Shown: positions 7,450 through 17,049, counted from the stretch's first letter. The stretch is DNA of 44,585 nt from Fibrobacter succinogenes (GCA_902776765.1 CACYRP010000022.1:1-44585); one strand, 5' to 3'. Numbers and translations are program-made. The notes: a model not told the origin generated them from the sequence alone.

Positions 7450-8330
7450 TACTTTTCGCCAGCCTCTTTGAGTGCTTCAATAAACTTTTCCGTATTACCA
7501 ATAAAGTCTGCAGCAAGCGGATCTGTTTCGACGACAACAGCGCCAAGGTCCTTTGCAATTGTTTCTGCAGCGCGTTTACTGAATTCCGGTTGCACAAACA
7601 CGGCCTTTATTCCATTCTTGCGTCCCATCTTGATGAGGTTCGCCAAATCACGCGGCTTGGGTTCCTTGCCGTTCACTTCAATAGCATACTGCTTAAGCTT
7701 GAAATCCTTTGCCAAGTAACCATACGACGGGTGGAACACGATAAAAGAACGACGGTCACTCGGTAAACCAATAACGGTTTCGTTCAATTTACGCTCCAAA
7801 GCAATCAACCTGTCCTGCGCCAGGTGATTTTGTCTCATATAAAAAATTTCATGTTCTGGATCAAGTTGCTTTAATGCTTGATAAATATTCTGAGCCAAGA
7901 ATTTCACACGATACGGGGAGGTCCAAATATGCGGATCGATTTCATCTTCATCGTGATGATGTCCATGAATTCCATGACCATCATGTTCTGATTTCATCCA
8001 TTCTATATACTTAGAAATATCGATGACCTTAACATCTTTATTTGCGGCCAAAAAACGAGGCAGCCAAATTTTATCCAAGCCCGAGCCATCCGTAAAATAA
8101 ACTTGAGCCAGCGAAAAAGCCTTAATCACAGCGGGCTTCGGTTCGAAATTGTGCGGGTCGGCACCAGGAGGCAAAAGCGTCACCACATTCACTCGATTAC
8201 CGCCAAGCATCTTCACTAGCGTTGCATAAGGCTGCAACGAAACGGCAACGGTAATTTTTCCATCGTCAGCAAAAACAATCGCAGTGGAAAAAGCGACAAC
8301 TAAGAACAAAAGACGTGCAAAACGACGCAT
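7449..8330 (-). CDS. znuA: Zinc-binding periplasmic protein of an ABC importer (ZnuA-like)
   Basis: The product is a 293-residue cluster A-I metal-binding protein. A signal peptide is clear (basic MRRFAR, hydrophobic LLFLVVAFSTAIVFA, cleavage before DDG) and no lipobox Cys is present. Metal ligands expected in the family are visible: His in PPGADPHNFEP, His in EIDPHIWTSP, His in VFHPSYGYLAKDF and Asp/Glu in VVVETDPLA. An acidic His loop (HDGHGIHGHHHDEDE, about 115-130) is characteristic of zinc rather than manganese binders. The start overlaps the stop of the upstream phosphatase gene (TAATG) and the 3' end overlaps znuC. No Zur-box-like palindrome could be identified upstream of the operon. 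Confidence 0.9.
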   Translation of the reverse strand: MRRFARLLFLVVAFSTAIVFADDGKITVAVSLQPYATLVKMLGGNRVNVVTLLPPGADPHNFEPKPAVIKAFSLAQVYFTDGSGLDKIWLPRFLAANKDVKVIDISKYIEWMKSEHDGHGIHGHHHDEDEIDPHIWTSPYRVKFLAQNIYQALKQLDPEHEIFYMRQNHLAQDRLIALERKLNETVIGLPSDRRSFIVFHPSYGYLAKDFKLKQYAIEVNGKEPKPRDLANLIKMGRKNGIKAVFVQPEFSKRAAETIAKDLGAVVVETDPLAADFIGNTEKFIEALKEAGEK

Positions 8331-9121
8331 TATATTTTCCCTTCTAAAAAGGCGTTAAAATCAATTTCACTAACGTTATTTACTATAAACTCGGGTTTCA
8401 CGTCAAGGCGTTCGACATCCGCCATTTTTGATTCGCCACACAGGGGCAACACAAATCGGCAACCAGAACGCTTCGCCAGTTCAAAATCCGTATAGAGTCG
8501 ATCGCCCACAAACAAGATTTCTTCAGGGCGGTAAAGCTTTAAAAGTCCCGAAAGCATAGCCGGATTCGGCTTGCCAAAGCTCTTTTCAGGTTCGACACCA
8601 TAAGCCGTTTTCAACAGAGCCATGAAGCTACCGATATCGGGCACGGGGCCACGTTCATCGGGGCAAACAAAATCCGTATGCGTCACCCAGAACGGGATAC
8701 CGCGCTGCACCCTAAAGGAGAGTTCGCAAAGTTCACGGTAATCAAAGCTGTTGTGATAAGCGACAAGCACCAGTTCCGTTTCTTCGACCGAGGGGCGCAA
8801 ATTGAGGCTTGGGTCCTGCGCTGCAAACCACTCGTACACTTCGGGATTCGCAAAGAAAAAGACGTTCTTGATCTTGCGTTCGTGAATCGCATCCAGCGAG
8901 AGGTACAACGCCGAAATGATGGAATCATCAGCTAGCGGAAGCCCCATGACCTTGAGACGGTTCTCGTAAAAGACGGGAGACTTGCTCGTATTGTTGCTCA
9001 AGTAATAGACCGGCACGCGCTTAGCGACGCGATTGACCGTTTCGACCGCACCAGGGTATGGGCGGCCACTCAAATAGAGAGTTCCGTCTAAATCGAAGAC
9101 AACTGCTTTTACTTTTTTCAC
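8330..9121 (-). CDS. HAD-superfamily phosphatase of the NagD / IIA type
   Basis: The 263-residue protein has the four HAD motifs: I, VVFDLDGTLYL near the N terminus with the nucleophile Asp; II, YYLSNNTSKS; III, the Lys of FGKPNPAM; IV, VGDRLYTDFELAK. The large cap between motifs II and III is that of subfamily IIA (NagD, phosphoglycolate phosphatase, 4-nitrophenyl phosphatase). The true substrate cannot be read from sequence. The frame extends about 94 codons upstream, but that part translates repeat DNA and overlaps the divergent rsmE gene. I place the start at the GTG at 9121, immediately before KKVKAVVFD; no good Shine-Dalgarno sequence is seen there. It is the first gene of an operon with znuA and znuC. 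Confidence 0.85.
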   Translation of the reverse strand: MKKVKAVVFDLDGTLYLSGRPYPGAVETVNRVAKRVPVYYLSNNTSKSPVFYENRLKVMGLPLADDSIISALYLSLDAIHERKIKNVFFFANPEVYEWFAAQDPSLNLRPSVEETELVLVAYHNSFDYRELCELSFRVQRGIPFWVTHTDFVCPDERGPVPDIGSFMALLKTAYGVEPEKSFGKPNPAMLSGLLKLYRPEEILFVGDRLYTDFELAKRSGCRFVLPLCGESKMADVERLDVKPEFIVNNVSEIDFNAFLEGKI

Positions 9122-9145
9122 GGGATGTAATATAGAATTTAAATT

Positions 9146-9173
9146 AGACGAAAGACGATAGACGATAGACGAT
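9146..9173. repeat. Tandem heptamer array AGACGAA-(AGACGAT)x3
   Basis: Four perfect-phase 7-bp units lie between the divergent HAD phosphatase and rsmE genes. The units are the same as those at 6478-6505 and match the translated heptamers at 25483-25517. Confidence 0.8.
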
Positions 9174-9187
9174 AGGGATGCAAATTC

Positions 9188-9217
9188 GTCATCCTGGAGG
9201 CAACGCCGACAGAATCC
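9188..9217. repeat. Intergenic copy of the GGATCC...CTCCAGGATGAC element
   Basis: On the plus strand the element reads GTCATCCTGGAG, a 13-nt GC-rich middle, then GAATCC. Its reverse complement, GGATTC-TGTCGG...CTCCAGGATGAC, matches the in-frame copies in the FISUMP gene at 24729-24804, 25416-25443 and 26013-26046, which begin GGATCCTATC and end CTCCAGGATGAC. It lies in the 138-nt intergenic region before rsmE. Confidence 0.7.
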
Positions 9218-9259
9218 AATACTGTAGAGGAGGCCTAGTTTTTTTTTATTTTTACTGTT

Positions 9260-10021
9260 ATGAAAACTCCCGATAGCCGTTTCTATTGCCCGCTGATTAC
9301 AGTCGGCACCATTGTCTTGGACGAAAATGAAAGCAGCCATGCCGTGCGCGTTTGCCGTGCCGCCAACGGAGACACATTGCAACTCTGCGACGGACTCGGG
9401 CATTACGCCGATGCAACGATTACAAAAGCCGATGCAAAAGCCTGCGAAGTCCGCGTAGATACGGTCGAAAACGCGCCCCTCAAGTGCCCACGTTTAAATC
9501 TCGGCATTGCATGCCTCAAGGATGACGCACTGGAAGAAGTCGTTTTTCACGTAGCGCAAACAGAAACGGATAGCATCGTCTTTTTACGCACAGACTATTC
9601 GCAGGAGCCGAAGAATTCCGATTTGAAAAAGACCGTTCGACGCGCCGAACTCAAATCGCTCGTGAGCCTAAAGCAATCGAAAAAGCCCTGGATGACACGC
9701 ATCGAAGGGCCGATTGAATTCGACAAGTGGCTCAAGGATTATCAGGGAGACCTGATTCTCTGCGATATCGATGGAGAGCGCAATTTGAAGTTGGACGATG
9801 AAGACTGCGCCGGAAACGAGATGCGCGCGGACAATGCGTCGGAAGGGAATGCACCCGCAAAGCCAGTTACTTTACTTGTAGGTCCAGAAGGTGGTTTTTC
9901 ACCTCGCGAAATCGAAGCGATAAAAACGTTCAAGAATGGCAAAGTCCATTTACTGAATCTCGGGAACACGCGCCTCCGCGCCCGCACCGCCGCCATTATC
10001 GCGTTAGGGAAAGTTTTATAG
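9260..10021 (+). CDS. rsmE: 16S rRNA (uracil1498-N3)-methyltransferase
   Basis: RsmE methylates N3 of U1498 in 16S rRNA in the assembled 30S subunit, using S-adenosylmethionine. The 253-residue product has the N-terminal PUA-like part (RFYCPL, SHAVRVCRAANGDTLQLCDG) and a C-terminal SPOUT knot with the family signatures LLVGPEGGFSPREIEAI (about 206-222) and LGNTRLRARTAAIIAL at the end. The usual LG.RILR.ETA is slightly changed (NTRLRARTA), still with the key Leu-Arg pair. An insertion of about 15 residues (EDCAGNEMRADNASEGNAP) lies before the GPEGG motif. No Shine-Dalgarno sequence is visible directly before the ATG; the leader is a T-rich run. It is transcribed divergently from the HAD-znu operon. 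Confidence 0.9.
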   Translation: MKTPDSRFYCPLITVGTIVLDENESSHAVRVCRAANGDTLQLCDGLGHYADATITKADAKACEVRVDTVENAPLKCPRLNLGIACLKDDALEEVVFHVAQTETDSIVFLRTDYSQEPKNSDLKKTVRRAELKSLVSLKQSKKPWMTRIEGPIEFDKWLKDYQGDLILCDIDGERNLKLDDEDCAGNEMRADNASEGNAPAKPVTLLVGPEGGFSPREIEAIKTFKNGKVHLLNLGNTRLRARTAAIIALGKVL

Positions 10022-10164
10022 GGCTATGGGGTATGAGCACGGCGCTGTGCGCCTATGAGGTATGGGGAAACGCAATAAAAAAAGCCCAAAGCCTTGCAAA
10101 GCAAGGCAACCCCAAAGCGAAGCGTTCTCAAAGCGAGTTCACGAGCGCTCCCATACCTATTTAC
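10022..10164. repeat. Palindrome-rich spacer between convergent rsmE and the GLUG gene
   Basis: The gap contains TATGGGGTATGAG and TATGAGGTATGGGG flanking the GC-rich near-palindrome GCACGGCGCTGTGC, followed by the perfect hairpin CCTTGC-AAA-GCAAGG. The pattern is the same kind of dispersed intergenic repeat seen at 3372 and 6546. A 126-codon plus-strand frame starting at 10033 runs into the GLUG gene antisense and is not credible. Confidence 0.5.
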
Positions 10165-13100
10165 CTATCGGACATTCACGATTCGATTTCGTCCAGCAAC
10201 TCGCAAGAGGTAACGACCGGACTTTGCCACTTGCAGCATAACCGTAGAACCGTTGGCTTGGCCATGTTGCAACAAGCGTCCCTGCAAGTCCATGAGCGCA
10301 TAAGAATCACCCACTCGCAAACCGCTAATTTCAACCATACGGCCTTGCGTACGGATTGCCACCGGCGAAGCAACAAAAGCAGATGCAATCGAGACCTTGC
10401 CGGAACTGCTTGATTTCGGCACGTTCGATGAACAGCTCGATTTCACAGAGCTGCTACTAGACTGCGGCACACTGGACGAAGATGACTTCACAGAACTGCT
10501 GCTAGACTGCGGCGCATTCGACGAAGACACATCCGTTGCACTTGAAGAACTCGAAACGCTCGAAGAGCTAGAACTTCTCGGAGCAGTCACGACAGCGAGC
10601 AGGCTATCGATAAACTTATCCGAAACTTTATTATTCAACACCGGATACTTATCGCTATCCGACTGCGTCCAAGCAGAACCATCCAAGCCATGATCCCTGT
10701 AAGACTGCAAACGCTTCAGAAGATTCTTGTTGGCGAAATCTTCGGCAGCAACAGCTGTACCGCCAAGTCCCTCCGGCAAACCTTCCAAATAGTAGGCAGC
10801 ATCCAAATGAAGGTCCACATAATCCTTCTTGAACCCACAGACACCGCCTATAGAATCTGTTCCAGAAACATTGCCCAAATTGTACGAATTGTAAATAAAC
10901 GCCGAATCGTTCTTAAGAGAACCCACCAAGCCACCAACAACACTCGTTTTCGAGGTCACAGTAGCCACATTGTAGGAGTTACTCAAATGCAAGAAATCAG
11001 TCATTTCGCCACCAATCAAGCCTCCAACGCTTCGTTCCCAAGTAGAGCTAACCAAGCCTTCATTATACGAATACATCATCATAAGCGAGCCATAGATTTC
11101 ATACGAAAGGCCCACAAGTCCACCCACATCAGCATAACCTTCAACCGAACCACGATGATAACTAGAAAGCACCAAGGTCTGTGAACGATCCGTGTAGCCA
11201 ATCAAGCCACCGACATTTTCATAACCTTTGACGACACCTTCAAAATAAGAATTGGCAATAACTAAAGACTTCCCATACATCTCACCAACAAAACCGCCAA
11301 CGTCGTTTCCGCCAGAGATATGCGAATCAACAATTCCCAAATTTTTGATAACCAGATTTCCCGATTCAATTTTACCGAAAAAGCCCTTATAGCCATAAAG
11401 GCCCGAAATCGTATGACCATTGCCATCAAATACACCTTGATAGTTATTTAACGGGAACCACTGCACAAACGAAGATATTTTTGACGAATCCAGTTTTCCA
11501 TCGACCAAAACATTCTTGTTCAAAACGATATCGTTCGTCAGCTTGGTACATAACGTAGGACGATTTACCGAATACCTGTACAAGGAATCAACAAAGGACG
11601 AGAACAGAATCAGTTCTCCCTCATCGCCCAGTTCGTAACAGTCGCCCACCATCTGTGGATAATGCCACCACTTTGCATAGAATGTCTGCGTTCCCTTCGC
11701 ATCTGCAGGCACACTCTTTACCGGTTCACCCGAAAAATCATCACTAGCATACCAGCCCTTAAAAACATAGTCCTTACGAACAGGAGTCGGCAGCGAAAGT
11801 TTAATGCCTTCAATGTACGAATTCGAATACTTTACCGTATCTTCAGGGAAAGTCACCAATTTCAATTCAGAAGTTTCAAAGTTCGTCGTAACCTCTCCAC
11901 TAAAGACGGGATAAGCATCATAGCCGACATGCTGGCCCCAAAGCAAACCATTTATACCCGATTCCCCATAGTCATGAAGAAGTTTTGCAACAGAGCCATC
12001 CGTGAATTTATCAGCATCCACCTGGATAATTCCAAAATCTTTTTCACTACCGCAATTAAAACAGAATATTTCCGTTCCTGTTTTTTCAGAAAAAGAATTG
12101 ATAAATTCAATACTTCCCGCACTAGCCAAACCGACAAGAGGATAAGCTTCTCTAGACTCTTTTTTCGATAACGGATCTGCACCATACGAATTAACAACAT
12201 AAGAGTTTGATTCAATATTATTAGTGCCAACCAAAGAACCATTGTATGATCCCATAAAATCAGGATTCACCTTGAGGTCCGCCACGCTATAAGAATTGAC
12301 GATGTAAAATTTTCCGGTAGCCCAACTCATCAAGCCACCAATTGAACTATTGTTGCTTTCAAGAACACCGTCAAAATAAGAATCTTCTATTCCTAAGGAA
12401 TCGCCCGCATGACTACCGACCAATCCTCCGGCACCACCATACAAATAAGAGGAACCATGACAATTTTTAATAGTCACGGTTTTGCTCTTCGTTTTAACGG
12501 ATCCAACCAATGAGCCTACAGAACCAAAAATGTAAAAATAGGAATCCTCAATTCCGACATTTTCAATCTTGACCTGGCGTGATTCATCAGGTGCGTATAC
12601 AGTCGCAAATAAGCCCATTGCATCACGAAGCAAGCTATCATTGAAATAAAGCCCTGATATGGTGTGACCCACACCATCAAAAGTTCCAGCAAAATTAGTT
12701 ACCGCAAACCACGGGATAAAATTACCGCCGTTGCCATTGAGCGTATCCTTTACTAGCACGTTCTTGTTGACCACGATATCCTTAGTGAGCTTGCCACAGA
12801 CGGGAGTTTCACTATACAGCGAAGCATTTGCAATAAAGCCAAAACCATAAAGTTCCTCTGCCGTACCAATCTGATAACAGCCATCTACAACGGAGGGAGT
12901 CTTCGCAACGATATTCAATGTCGAAGAACCGACCACGAATTTTCCGGACAACTGCGGTATATCATCGACGCCAAGCCATTGTCCCCATACCGAGCCATCA
13001 ATTCCGTCCTTATTGTAATTACGCAAACGTTGTGCCAGCGTCCCATCTTTCAGCTCTTTTTCATCAATATTTATACCGTATTTATTACTCGCCCACGAAT

Positions 13101-13959
13101 CAACATAAAAGTAGTTGTCCACAATTAAAGTATCCCGACCATGATGTCCAACCACAAGAAGCTTTTCTCGGCTAAGGGATTTTTCACCGACATTAAACGA
13201 ATTAGAAATAATTAGCTTGCCAACGGAAAAACCAACAAAAGCGCCATACGTACCATTGCTGCTAATAGTTCCTGCATTATACGAGTTCACGATAGTAAGT
13301 GGTTCGCTACCATCATAATTGCCAACAAGTCCACCTGCATAATATCCGCCTACGTAAGCCAAGTTGCGGGAATTCGTAATTTCAAGCGGTCCCGAATTCC
13401 CCACCAAGCCTCCCGTATGTACCAAGCCTCCCGTATATAAATTGGAATAGACAGCGCCATCCACATAGCAATTTGTTATTACAGCGCCCCAAGCGCCTCC
13501 AGCAATGCCGCCGACAGCACTTTTACCTACAAAGCTAACATTGATCAATCCTAAATTTTTTACGACAGCTTTTTTCAAAACCTCCCACGGTTCACCGCTC
13601 AGCCTTTCCCTTATTTCGGCCCCCACATAACCAAACATGCCGACGTTATAAGCAGATGTATCTGTGCAAATAAGCCCTGAAATCGTATGATTTTGGCCAT
13701 CAAAAGTACCATGGAAAGATTCAATCGGCGTCCAAAAAGCTGTATCCTTTACATTTTTCTCGTTCACCACGATGTCTTTGGTGAGCTTTCCGCATTCCGT
13801 CTTAACTTCGGATTCATTCACAATTTTGGCATAGCCGTAAAGTTGTTCGGCAGTTGAAATGGCATAGCAACCATCAGAATCAAGTGTGGGTTCCGACGGA
13901 ACGATCGTCCTTGCTGCATAAGACATAGCCGTCAAAGCAAGAAATAAAAATCGTTTCAA
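10165..13959 (-). CDS. Large secreted GLUG-repeat surface protein with Ser-rich linker and C-terminal domain
   Basis: The product has 1264 residues and starts at a TTG that is well supported by AAGGAGG 5 nt upstream. A signal peptide (MKRFLFLALTAMSYAA) marks it for export. Three long modules begin with a related motif: DGCYAIS at about 29, DGCYQIG at about 356 and GDCYELG at about 771, each followed by KLT(K/N)DIV(V/L)N and then GTFDGQNHTISGL-type and GG(L/I)VG-type GLUG repeats with Asn-Ser-Tyr motifs (VNSYNAG, SNSFNVG). These form a beta-solenoid typical of adhesins and surface proteins. Between modules 2 and 3 lies a Listeria-Bacteroides/InlB-B-type repeat (KGWYASDDFSGEPV, FYAKWW; about 710-765). 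Residues about 1124-1190 are almost pure Ser with Val, Pro and Lys. The last 70 residues form a small beta domain (SYALMDLQGRLLQ, GRYLLRVAG) that resembles C-terminal sorting domains of the FCB group. Attachment to a substrate or neighbouring cells is inferred. Confidence 0.82.
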   Translation of the reverse strand: MKRFLFLALTAMSYAARTIVPSEPTLDSDGCYAISTAEQLYGYAKIVNESEVKTECGKLTKDIVVNEKNVKDTAFWTPIESFHGTFDGQNHTISGLICTDTSAYNVGMFGYVGAEIRERLSGEPWEVLKKAVVKNLGLINVSFVGKSAVGGIAGGAWGAVITNCYVDGAVYSNLYTGGLVHTGGLVGNSGPLEITNSRNLAYVGGYYAGGLVGNYDGSEPLTIVNSYNAGTISSNGTYGAFVGFSVGKLIISNSFNVGEKSLSREKLLVVGHHGRDTLIVDNYFYVDSWASNKYGINIDEKELKDGTLAQRLRNYNKDGIDGSVWGQWLGVDDIPQLSGKFVVGSSTLNIVAKTPSVVDGCYQIGTAEELYGFGFIANASLYSETPVCGKLTKDIVVNKNVLVKDTLNGNGGNFIPWFAVTNFAGTFDGVGHTISGLYFNDSLLRDAMGLFATVYAPDESRQVKIENVGIEDSYFYIFGSVGSLVGSVKTKSKTVTIKNCHGSSYLYGGAGGLVGSHAGDSLGIEDSYFDGVLESNNSSIGGLMSWATGKFYIVNSYSVADLKVNPDFMGSYNGSLVGTNNIESNSYVVNSYGADPLSKKESREAYPLVGLASAGSIEFINSFSEKTGTEIFCFNCGSEKDFGIIQVDADKFTDGSVAKLLHDYGESGINGLLWGQHVGYDAYPVFSGEVTTNFETSELKLVTFPEDTVKYSNSYIEGIKLSLPTPVRKDYVFKGWYASDDFSGEPVKSVPADAKGTQTFYAKWWHYPQMVGDCYELGDEGELILFSSFVDSLYRYSVNRPTLCTKLTNDIVLNKNVLVDGKLDSSKISSFVQWFPLNNYQGVFDGNGHTISGLYGYKGFFGKIESGNLVIKNLGIVDSHISGGNDVGGFVGEMYGKSLVIANSYFEGVVKGYENVGGLIGYTDRSQTLVLSSYHRGSVEGYADVGGLVGLSYEIYGSLMMMYSYNEGLVSSTWERSVGGLIGGEMTDFLHLSNSYNVATVTSKTSVVGGLVGSLKNDSAFIYNSYNLGNVSGTDSIGGVCGFKKDYVDLHLDAAYYLEGLPEGLGGTAVAAEDFANKNLLKRLQSYRDHGLDGSAWTQSDSDKYPVLNNKVSDKFIDSLLAVVTAPRSSSSSSVSSSSSATDVSSSNAPQSSSSSVKSSSSSVPQSSSSSVKSSCSSNVPKSSSSGKVSIASAFVASPVAIRTQGRMVEISGLRVGDSYALMDLQGRLLQHGQANGSTVMLQVAKSGRYLLRVAGRNRIVNVR

Positions 13960-13986
13960 AATTTCCTCCTTCTTCTCAATTAGAAA

Positions 13987-14014
13987 AGCACCCCGACTTT
14001 AAAGCCAGGATGCT
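13987..14014 (-). terminator. Terminator of purT
   Basis: On the minus strand a 28-nt hairpin folds end to end (AGCATCCTGGCTTT pairing with AAAGTCGGGGTGCT, several G-U pairs) and is followed by TTTTCT. It lies 28 nt beyond the purT stop and just before the ribosome binding site of the GLUG-repeat gene. Confidence 0.8.
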
Positions 14015-14041
14015 ATAAAAAATACAAAATTTTAGAACGAA

Positions 14042-15226
14042 TTAAAGAGTCACTTTGACTTTTTCGCGCATGGCCATGACAGTCGCCTTGGCTTCTTCGA
14101 CGGTATCGCGGCGAGCAAGGAGAACGCCCATACGGCGGTGTCCCTTGAGTTCCGGCTTTCCGAACAAACGAAGACCCGTATCCGGTTCTGCAAGAACTTC
14201 TTCGAGGCCGCTGAACTTCACGTGGTCAGAATCGCCATCGACGACGATAGCCTTCGAAGCGCTCGGGCCGTGGAATGCAATGTTCGGAATCGGGAGACCG
14301 AGAATCGCGCGGGCGTGCAAAGCAAATTCGGAGAGGTCCTGAGAAATGAGCGTCACCATGCCGGTGTCGTGCGGACGCGGAGAAACTTCGCTGAACAGGA
14401 CATCATCTTTACAGACAAACAGTTCCACGCCAAAAATGCCGCGACCGCCAAGGGCGTCCGTGACCTTCTTTGCAATGACCTTTGCCTGTTCCAAGAGTTC
14501 CGGCTTCATGGGCTGCGGCTGCCAAGATTCCTGATAGTCGCCACCCACCTGGTGGTGGCCAATCGGTTCTAGGAAGCTCGTACCAGCCACATGGCGGACC
14601 GTGAGCAAAGTAATTTCGTAATCGAACGGCACAAAGCCTTCGACAATCACGCGGCTGGCAGCACCCGTGCGGCCACCCGTCTGAGAAATGTTCCAGGAGT
14701 TTTCAATGTCAGCTTCGGTCTTGATGACACTTTGACCGTGACCGGAAGAACTCATCACCGGCTTCACCACGCACGGGATACCGATTTCCTTGACCGCAAC
14801 CTTGAAGTCTTCGAAGTTATCCGCAAAGCGGTACGGGCTCGTTTTGAGTCCAAGCTCTTCGGCAGCCAGGCGGCGAATGCCTTCGCGGTTCATGGTAAGC
14901 TTTGTGGCCTTTGCAGTCGGGATGACGTTGTAGCCTTCCTTTTCGAGTTCCACCAGCGTGTCGGTGGCAATCGCTTCCACTTCCGGTACGATGTAATTCG
15001 GCTTTTCCTTTTCAATGACAGCGCGGAGTTCCTTGCCATCGAGCATGTTAATCACGTAGCTGCGATGAGCCACCTGCATACCGGGAGCATTGGCATAACG
15101 GTCCACGGCAATCACTTCGACGCCAAGACGCATCATCTCGATGATGACTTCCTTGCCAAGCTCGCCAGCCCCGCAAAAGAGGACCTTGGTTGCACTAGAA
15201 CTTAGAGGTGTACCGATTTCAGCCAT
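14042..15226 (-). CDS. purT: Formate-dependent phosphoribosylglycinamide formyltransferase 2
   Basis: PurT makes formyl-GAR from GAR, formate and ATP in purine synthesis, bypassing folate-dependent PurN. The 394-residue length equals the family norm. The ATP-grasp features are present: N-terminal [25 protein letters not shown], the central ATP-binding segment [41 protein letters not shown] and [15 protein letters not shown] chose the ATG at 15226, which has AAGGAG 6 nt upstream; the longer frame to 15295 would translate the leader. The gene is monocistronic, with a terminator on each side. Confidence 0.94.
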   Translation of the reverse strand: MAEIGTPLSSSATKVLFCGAGELGKEVIIEMMRLGVEVIAVDRYANAPGMQVAHRSYVINMLDGKELRAVIEKEKPNYIVPEVEAIATDTLVELEKEGYNVIPTAKATKLTMNREGIRRLAAEELGLKTSPYRFADNFEDFKVAVKEIGIPCVVKPVMSSSGHGQSVIKTEADIENSWNISQTGGRTGAASRVIVEGFVPFDYEITLLTVRHVAGTSFLEPIGHHQVGGDYQESWQPQPMKPELLEQAKVIAKKVTDALGGRGIFGVELFVCKDDVLFSEVSPRPHDTGMVTLISQDLSEFALHARAILGLPIPNIAFHGPSASKAIVVDGDSDHVKFSGLEEVLAEPDTGLRLFGKPELKGHRRMGVLLARRDTVEEAKATVMAMREKVKVTL

Positions 15227-15302
15227 AAAAACTCCTTGATTTTCCATCAAAATATAACTATTCAAAACAGGAGATGCCCGCCCACTGGCGGGCATGACAA
15301 GT

Positions 15303-15332
15303 AAAAAAGCCCTGCCGGAGCAGAGCTTTTTT
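15303..15332 (-). terminator. Terminator at the end of the FISUMP cluster
   Basis: A symmetric hairpin, AAAAAAGC-c-CTGC, CGGA loop, GCAG-a-GCTTTTTT, with one C/A mismatch, lies 23 nt beyond the stop of the last FISUMP gene. Six A and six T residues flank it, so it could act on either strand. Confidence 0.8.
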
Positions 15333-15354
15333 AAGAATTCAATGGATTTTGCGA

Positions 15355-17037
15355 CTATTCCGTCACAAGGTTTTCATCCTTTATGCAGCGGACTGAAAAA
15401 AGATCGTTCTTTGAGTGAACTTCTATAACAGCTTTATTTACATCGGTAGCGAAAAAAACGCCATACGCATTGGACTTACCATCAGCATCAGATGTCCAGA
15501 AAGCCCCATTATCCCCAATATATCTATAATCTGATACATTCGAAATAAACTCACCACCAGGAAGAGCACTAAAGCCATATAAATCCATACCATTCCAAAC
15601 TAGCGAATCCTTAAGGGTTGTACCCGCAGATCCAATACCACCTATGCTTTTAAAAAGATCCTCCCATTCCTCTTTGCTCGGCAAATGCCAACCATCAGGG
15701 CATGCATTCTTGGCGGCATCCCATGTATAGAGTTTTCCATACTTGTCGCAATTTGTTGCTGTATTCTTATAACAATAGCTTCCTTCCGTATCATATTTCA
15801 AGTTTTCTTTCATCCAAGTTTTTGAATACACCACATTTACCCAATCGTGGTCATCCAACATGGTAATGGTAACCTTCTTATAAACCTGCTTTACTTTTGT
15901 TCCAGACGTTGTAAACTCAGCGCAGAAAGCCAAATCAGGGTCAAAGGTAATTCCACCACATACACCAGGACGTTGAACAAGAACTCCGTTTTTGCATTCG
16001 TACTCTACCGGGTCATAGTCCGAGCCATTGCAAAGATCATAGAGTTTGTTATCAACGCAGAATTTTTCAGACGGATTATATTCGTCATTTTCGCAGAAAT
16101 CATACTTCTGATTTTCGTAGCAGAATTCTTTTTTAGGATCATAAGTATCATTACCGCACTTGAAATAAACTTGTCCTTCCTTGCACAAGCTCGTTTCTGG
16201 GTCATAAGGCTGCGTGCCGCACATCGCCTTGTAAAGCTTTGTCGTCGTTGCATTTTCGCCCTCGCCACACTGGAGTTGAACGACACCATCTTTGTCACTT
16301 GCAATCTTGCAGCTTGCGCCGCTTGCCCCGGGAGCGCCCGGTTGACCATCAACGCCATTATGGATTGTTACAGATTTTTCGCCGCAAGTCACAACAACAT
16401 CGTCGCTATTTTCAGCTTTAGCGACGGAGCAAGAAGTTCCGTCCTTACCGTTTGCGCCATTAGTACCAGGAGTCCCCGGTTGACCATCAACGCCATTATG
16501 GATCGTAACAGATTCTTTTCCGCAAGTTACAATAACATCATTGCTTTTTTCAGCTTTAGCGACGGAGCAGGAAGTTCCATCCTTACCATTAGTACCGTCT
16601 TTGCCCTTGGCACCATCAGTGCCGTTCTTCACCGTTCCGATAGACTTGCCATCACAAATAACATCAAAGCCCGTTCCATCCTTAAAAGCAGTCATAATGC
16701 AAGACTTTCCGTCTTTACCGTCAACGCCATCCTTGCCATTCGTACCATCTTTACCGTTCTTGCCATCAACGCCATTTTTACCATCCGCGCCGTTACTTCC
16801 GTTTTTACCATTCACGACGGAGCCCGTAATTGCAGCCCAGCCTTCGTCAGTGCAGGCATACATTTTCACGGAATCGGACACATACACAAACTTGCCCACA
16901 ATATTTTTATTGCATTCACTCAAGTCGCTAAATGCAGCTACAGTTTCAGCCGTATTTCCAGAAATTGGCGCGAGTTCATCTTCACAAGCTGTGAAATACA
17001 GCGCCATACCAAACAATGGCAAAAGATATTTTTTCAT
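15355..17037 (-). CDS. Lipoprotein with collagen-like stalk, Cys-rich repeats and one C-terminal FISUMP domain
   Basis: This 560-residue protein has a lipoprotein leader ([18 protein letters not shown], modified Cys at 18). Residues about 74-245 are collagen-like Gly-X-Y runs ([21 protein letters not shown]) broken by two near-identical inserts containing SCSVAKAE and VTIHNGVDG. Residues about 245-370 hold four or five repeats of a C..DPxxxxC pattern ([39 protein letters not shown]). The FISUMP domain is C-terminal (about 388-556: [45 protein letters not shown]). The order anchor, collagen stalk, lectin-like head resembles the Legionella Lcl adhesin, whose C-terminal domain is thought to be related; this is an analogy, not proof. 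GGGAG lies 7 nt before the ATG. A gap of 184 nt separates it from the other FISUMP genes, so it may have its own promoter. Confidence 0.88.
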   Translation of the reverse strand: MKKYLLPLFGMALYFTACEDELAPISGNTAETVAAFSDLSECNKNIVGKFVYVSDSVKMYACTDEGWAAITGSVVNGKNGSNGADGKNGVDGKNGKDGTNGKDGVDGKDGKSCIMTAFKDGTGFDVICDGKSIGTVKNGTDGAKGKDGTNGKDGTSCSVAKAEKSNDVIVTCGKESVTIHNGVDGQPGTPGTNGANGKDGTSCSVAKAENSDDVVVTCGEKSVTIHNGVDGQPGAPGASGASCKIASDKDGVVQLQCGEGENATTTKLYKAMCGTQPYDPETSLCKEGQVYFKCGNDTYDPKKEFCYENQKYDFCENDEYNPSEKFCVDNKLYDLCNGSDYDPVEYECKNGVLVQRPGVCGGITFDPDLAFCAEFTTSGTKVKQVYKKVTITMLDDHDWVNVVYSKTWMKENLKYDTEGSYCYKNTATNCDKYGKLYTWDAAKNACPDGWHLPSKEEWEDLFKSIGGIGSAGTTLKDSLVWNGMDLYGFSALPGGEFISNVSDYRYIGDNGAFWTSDADGKSNAYGVFFATDVNKAVIEVHSKNDLFSVRCIKDENLVTE

Positions 17038-17049
17038 CTATTTTCTCCC

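Noticed and set aside
9122..9403. Upstream extension of the HAD phosphatase frame (about 94 codons)
   Set aside because: It translates the heptamer array and the intergenic GGATCC element and overlaps the start of the divergent rsmE gene; the conserved protein begins at KKVKAVVFD.
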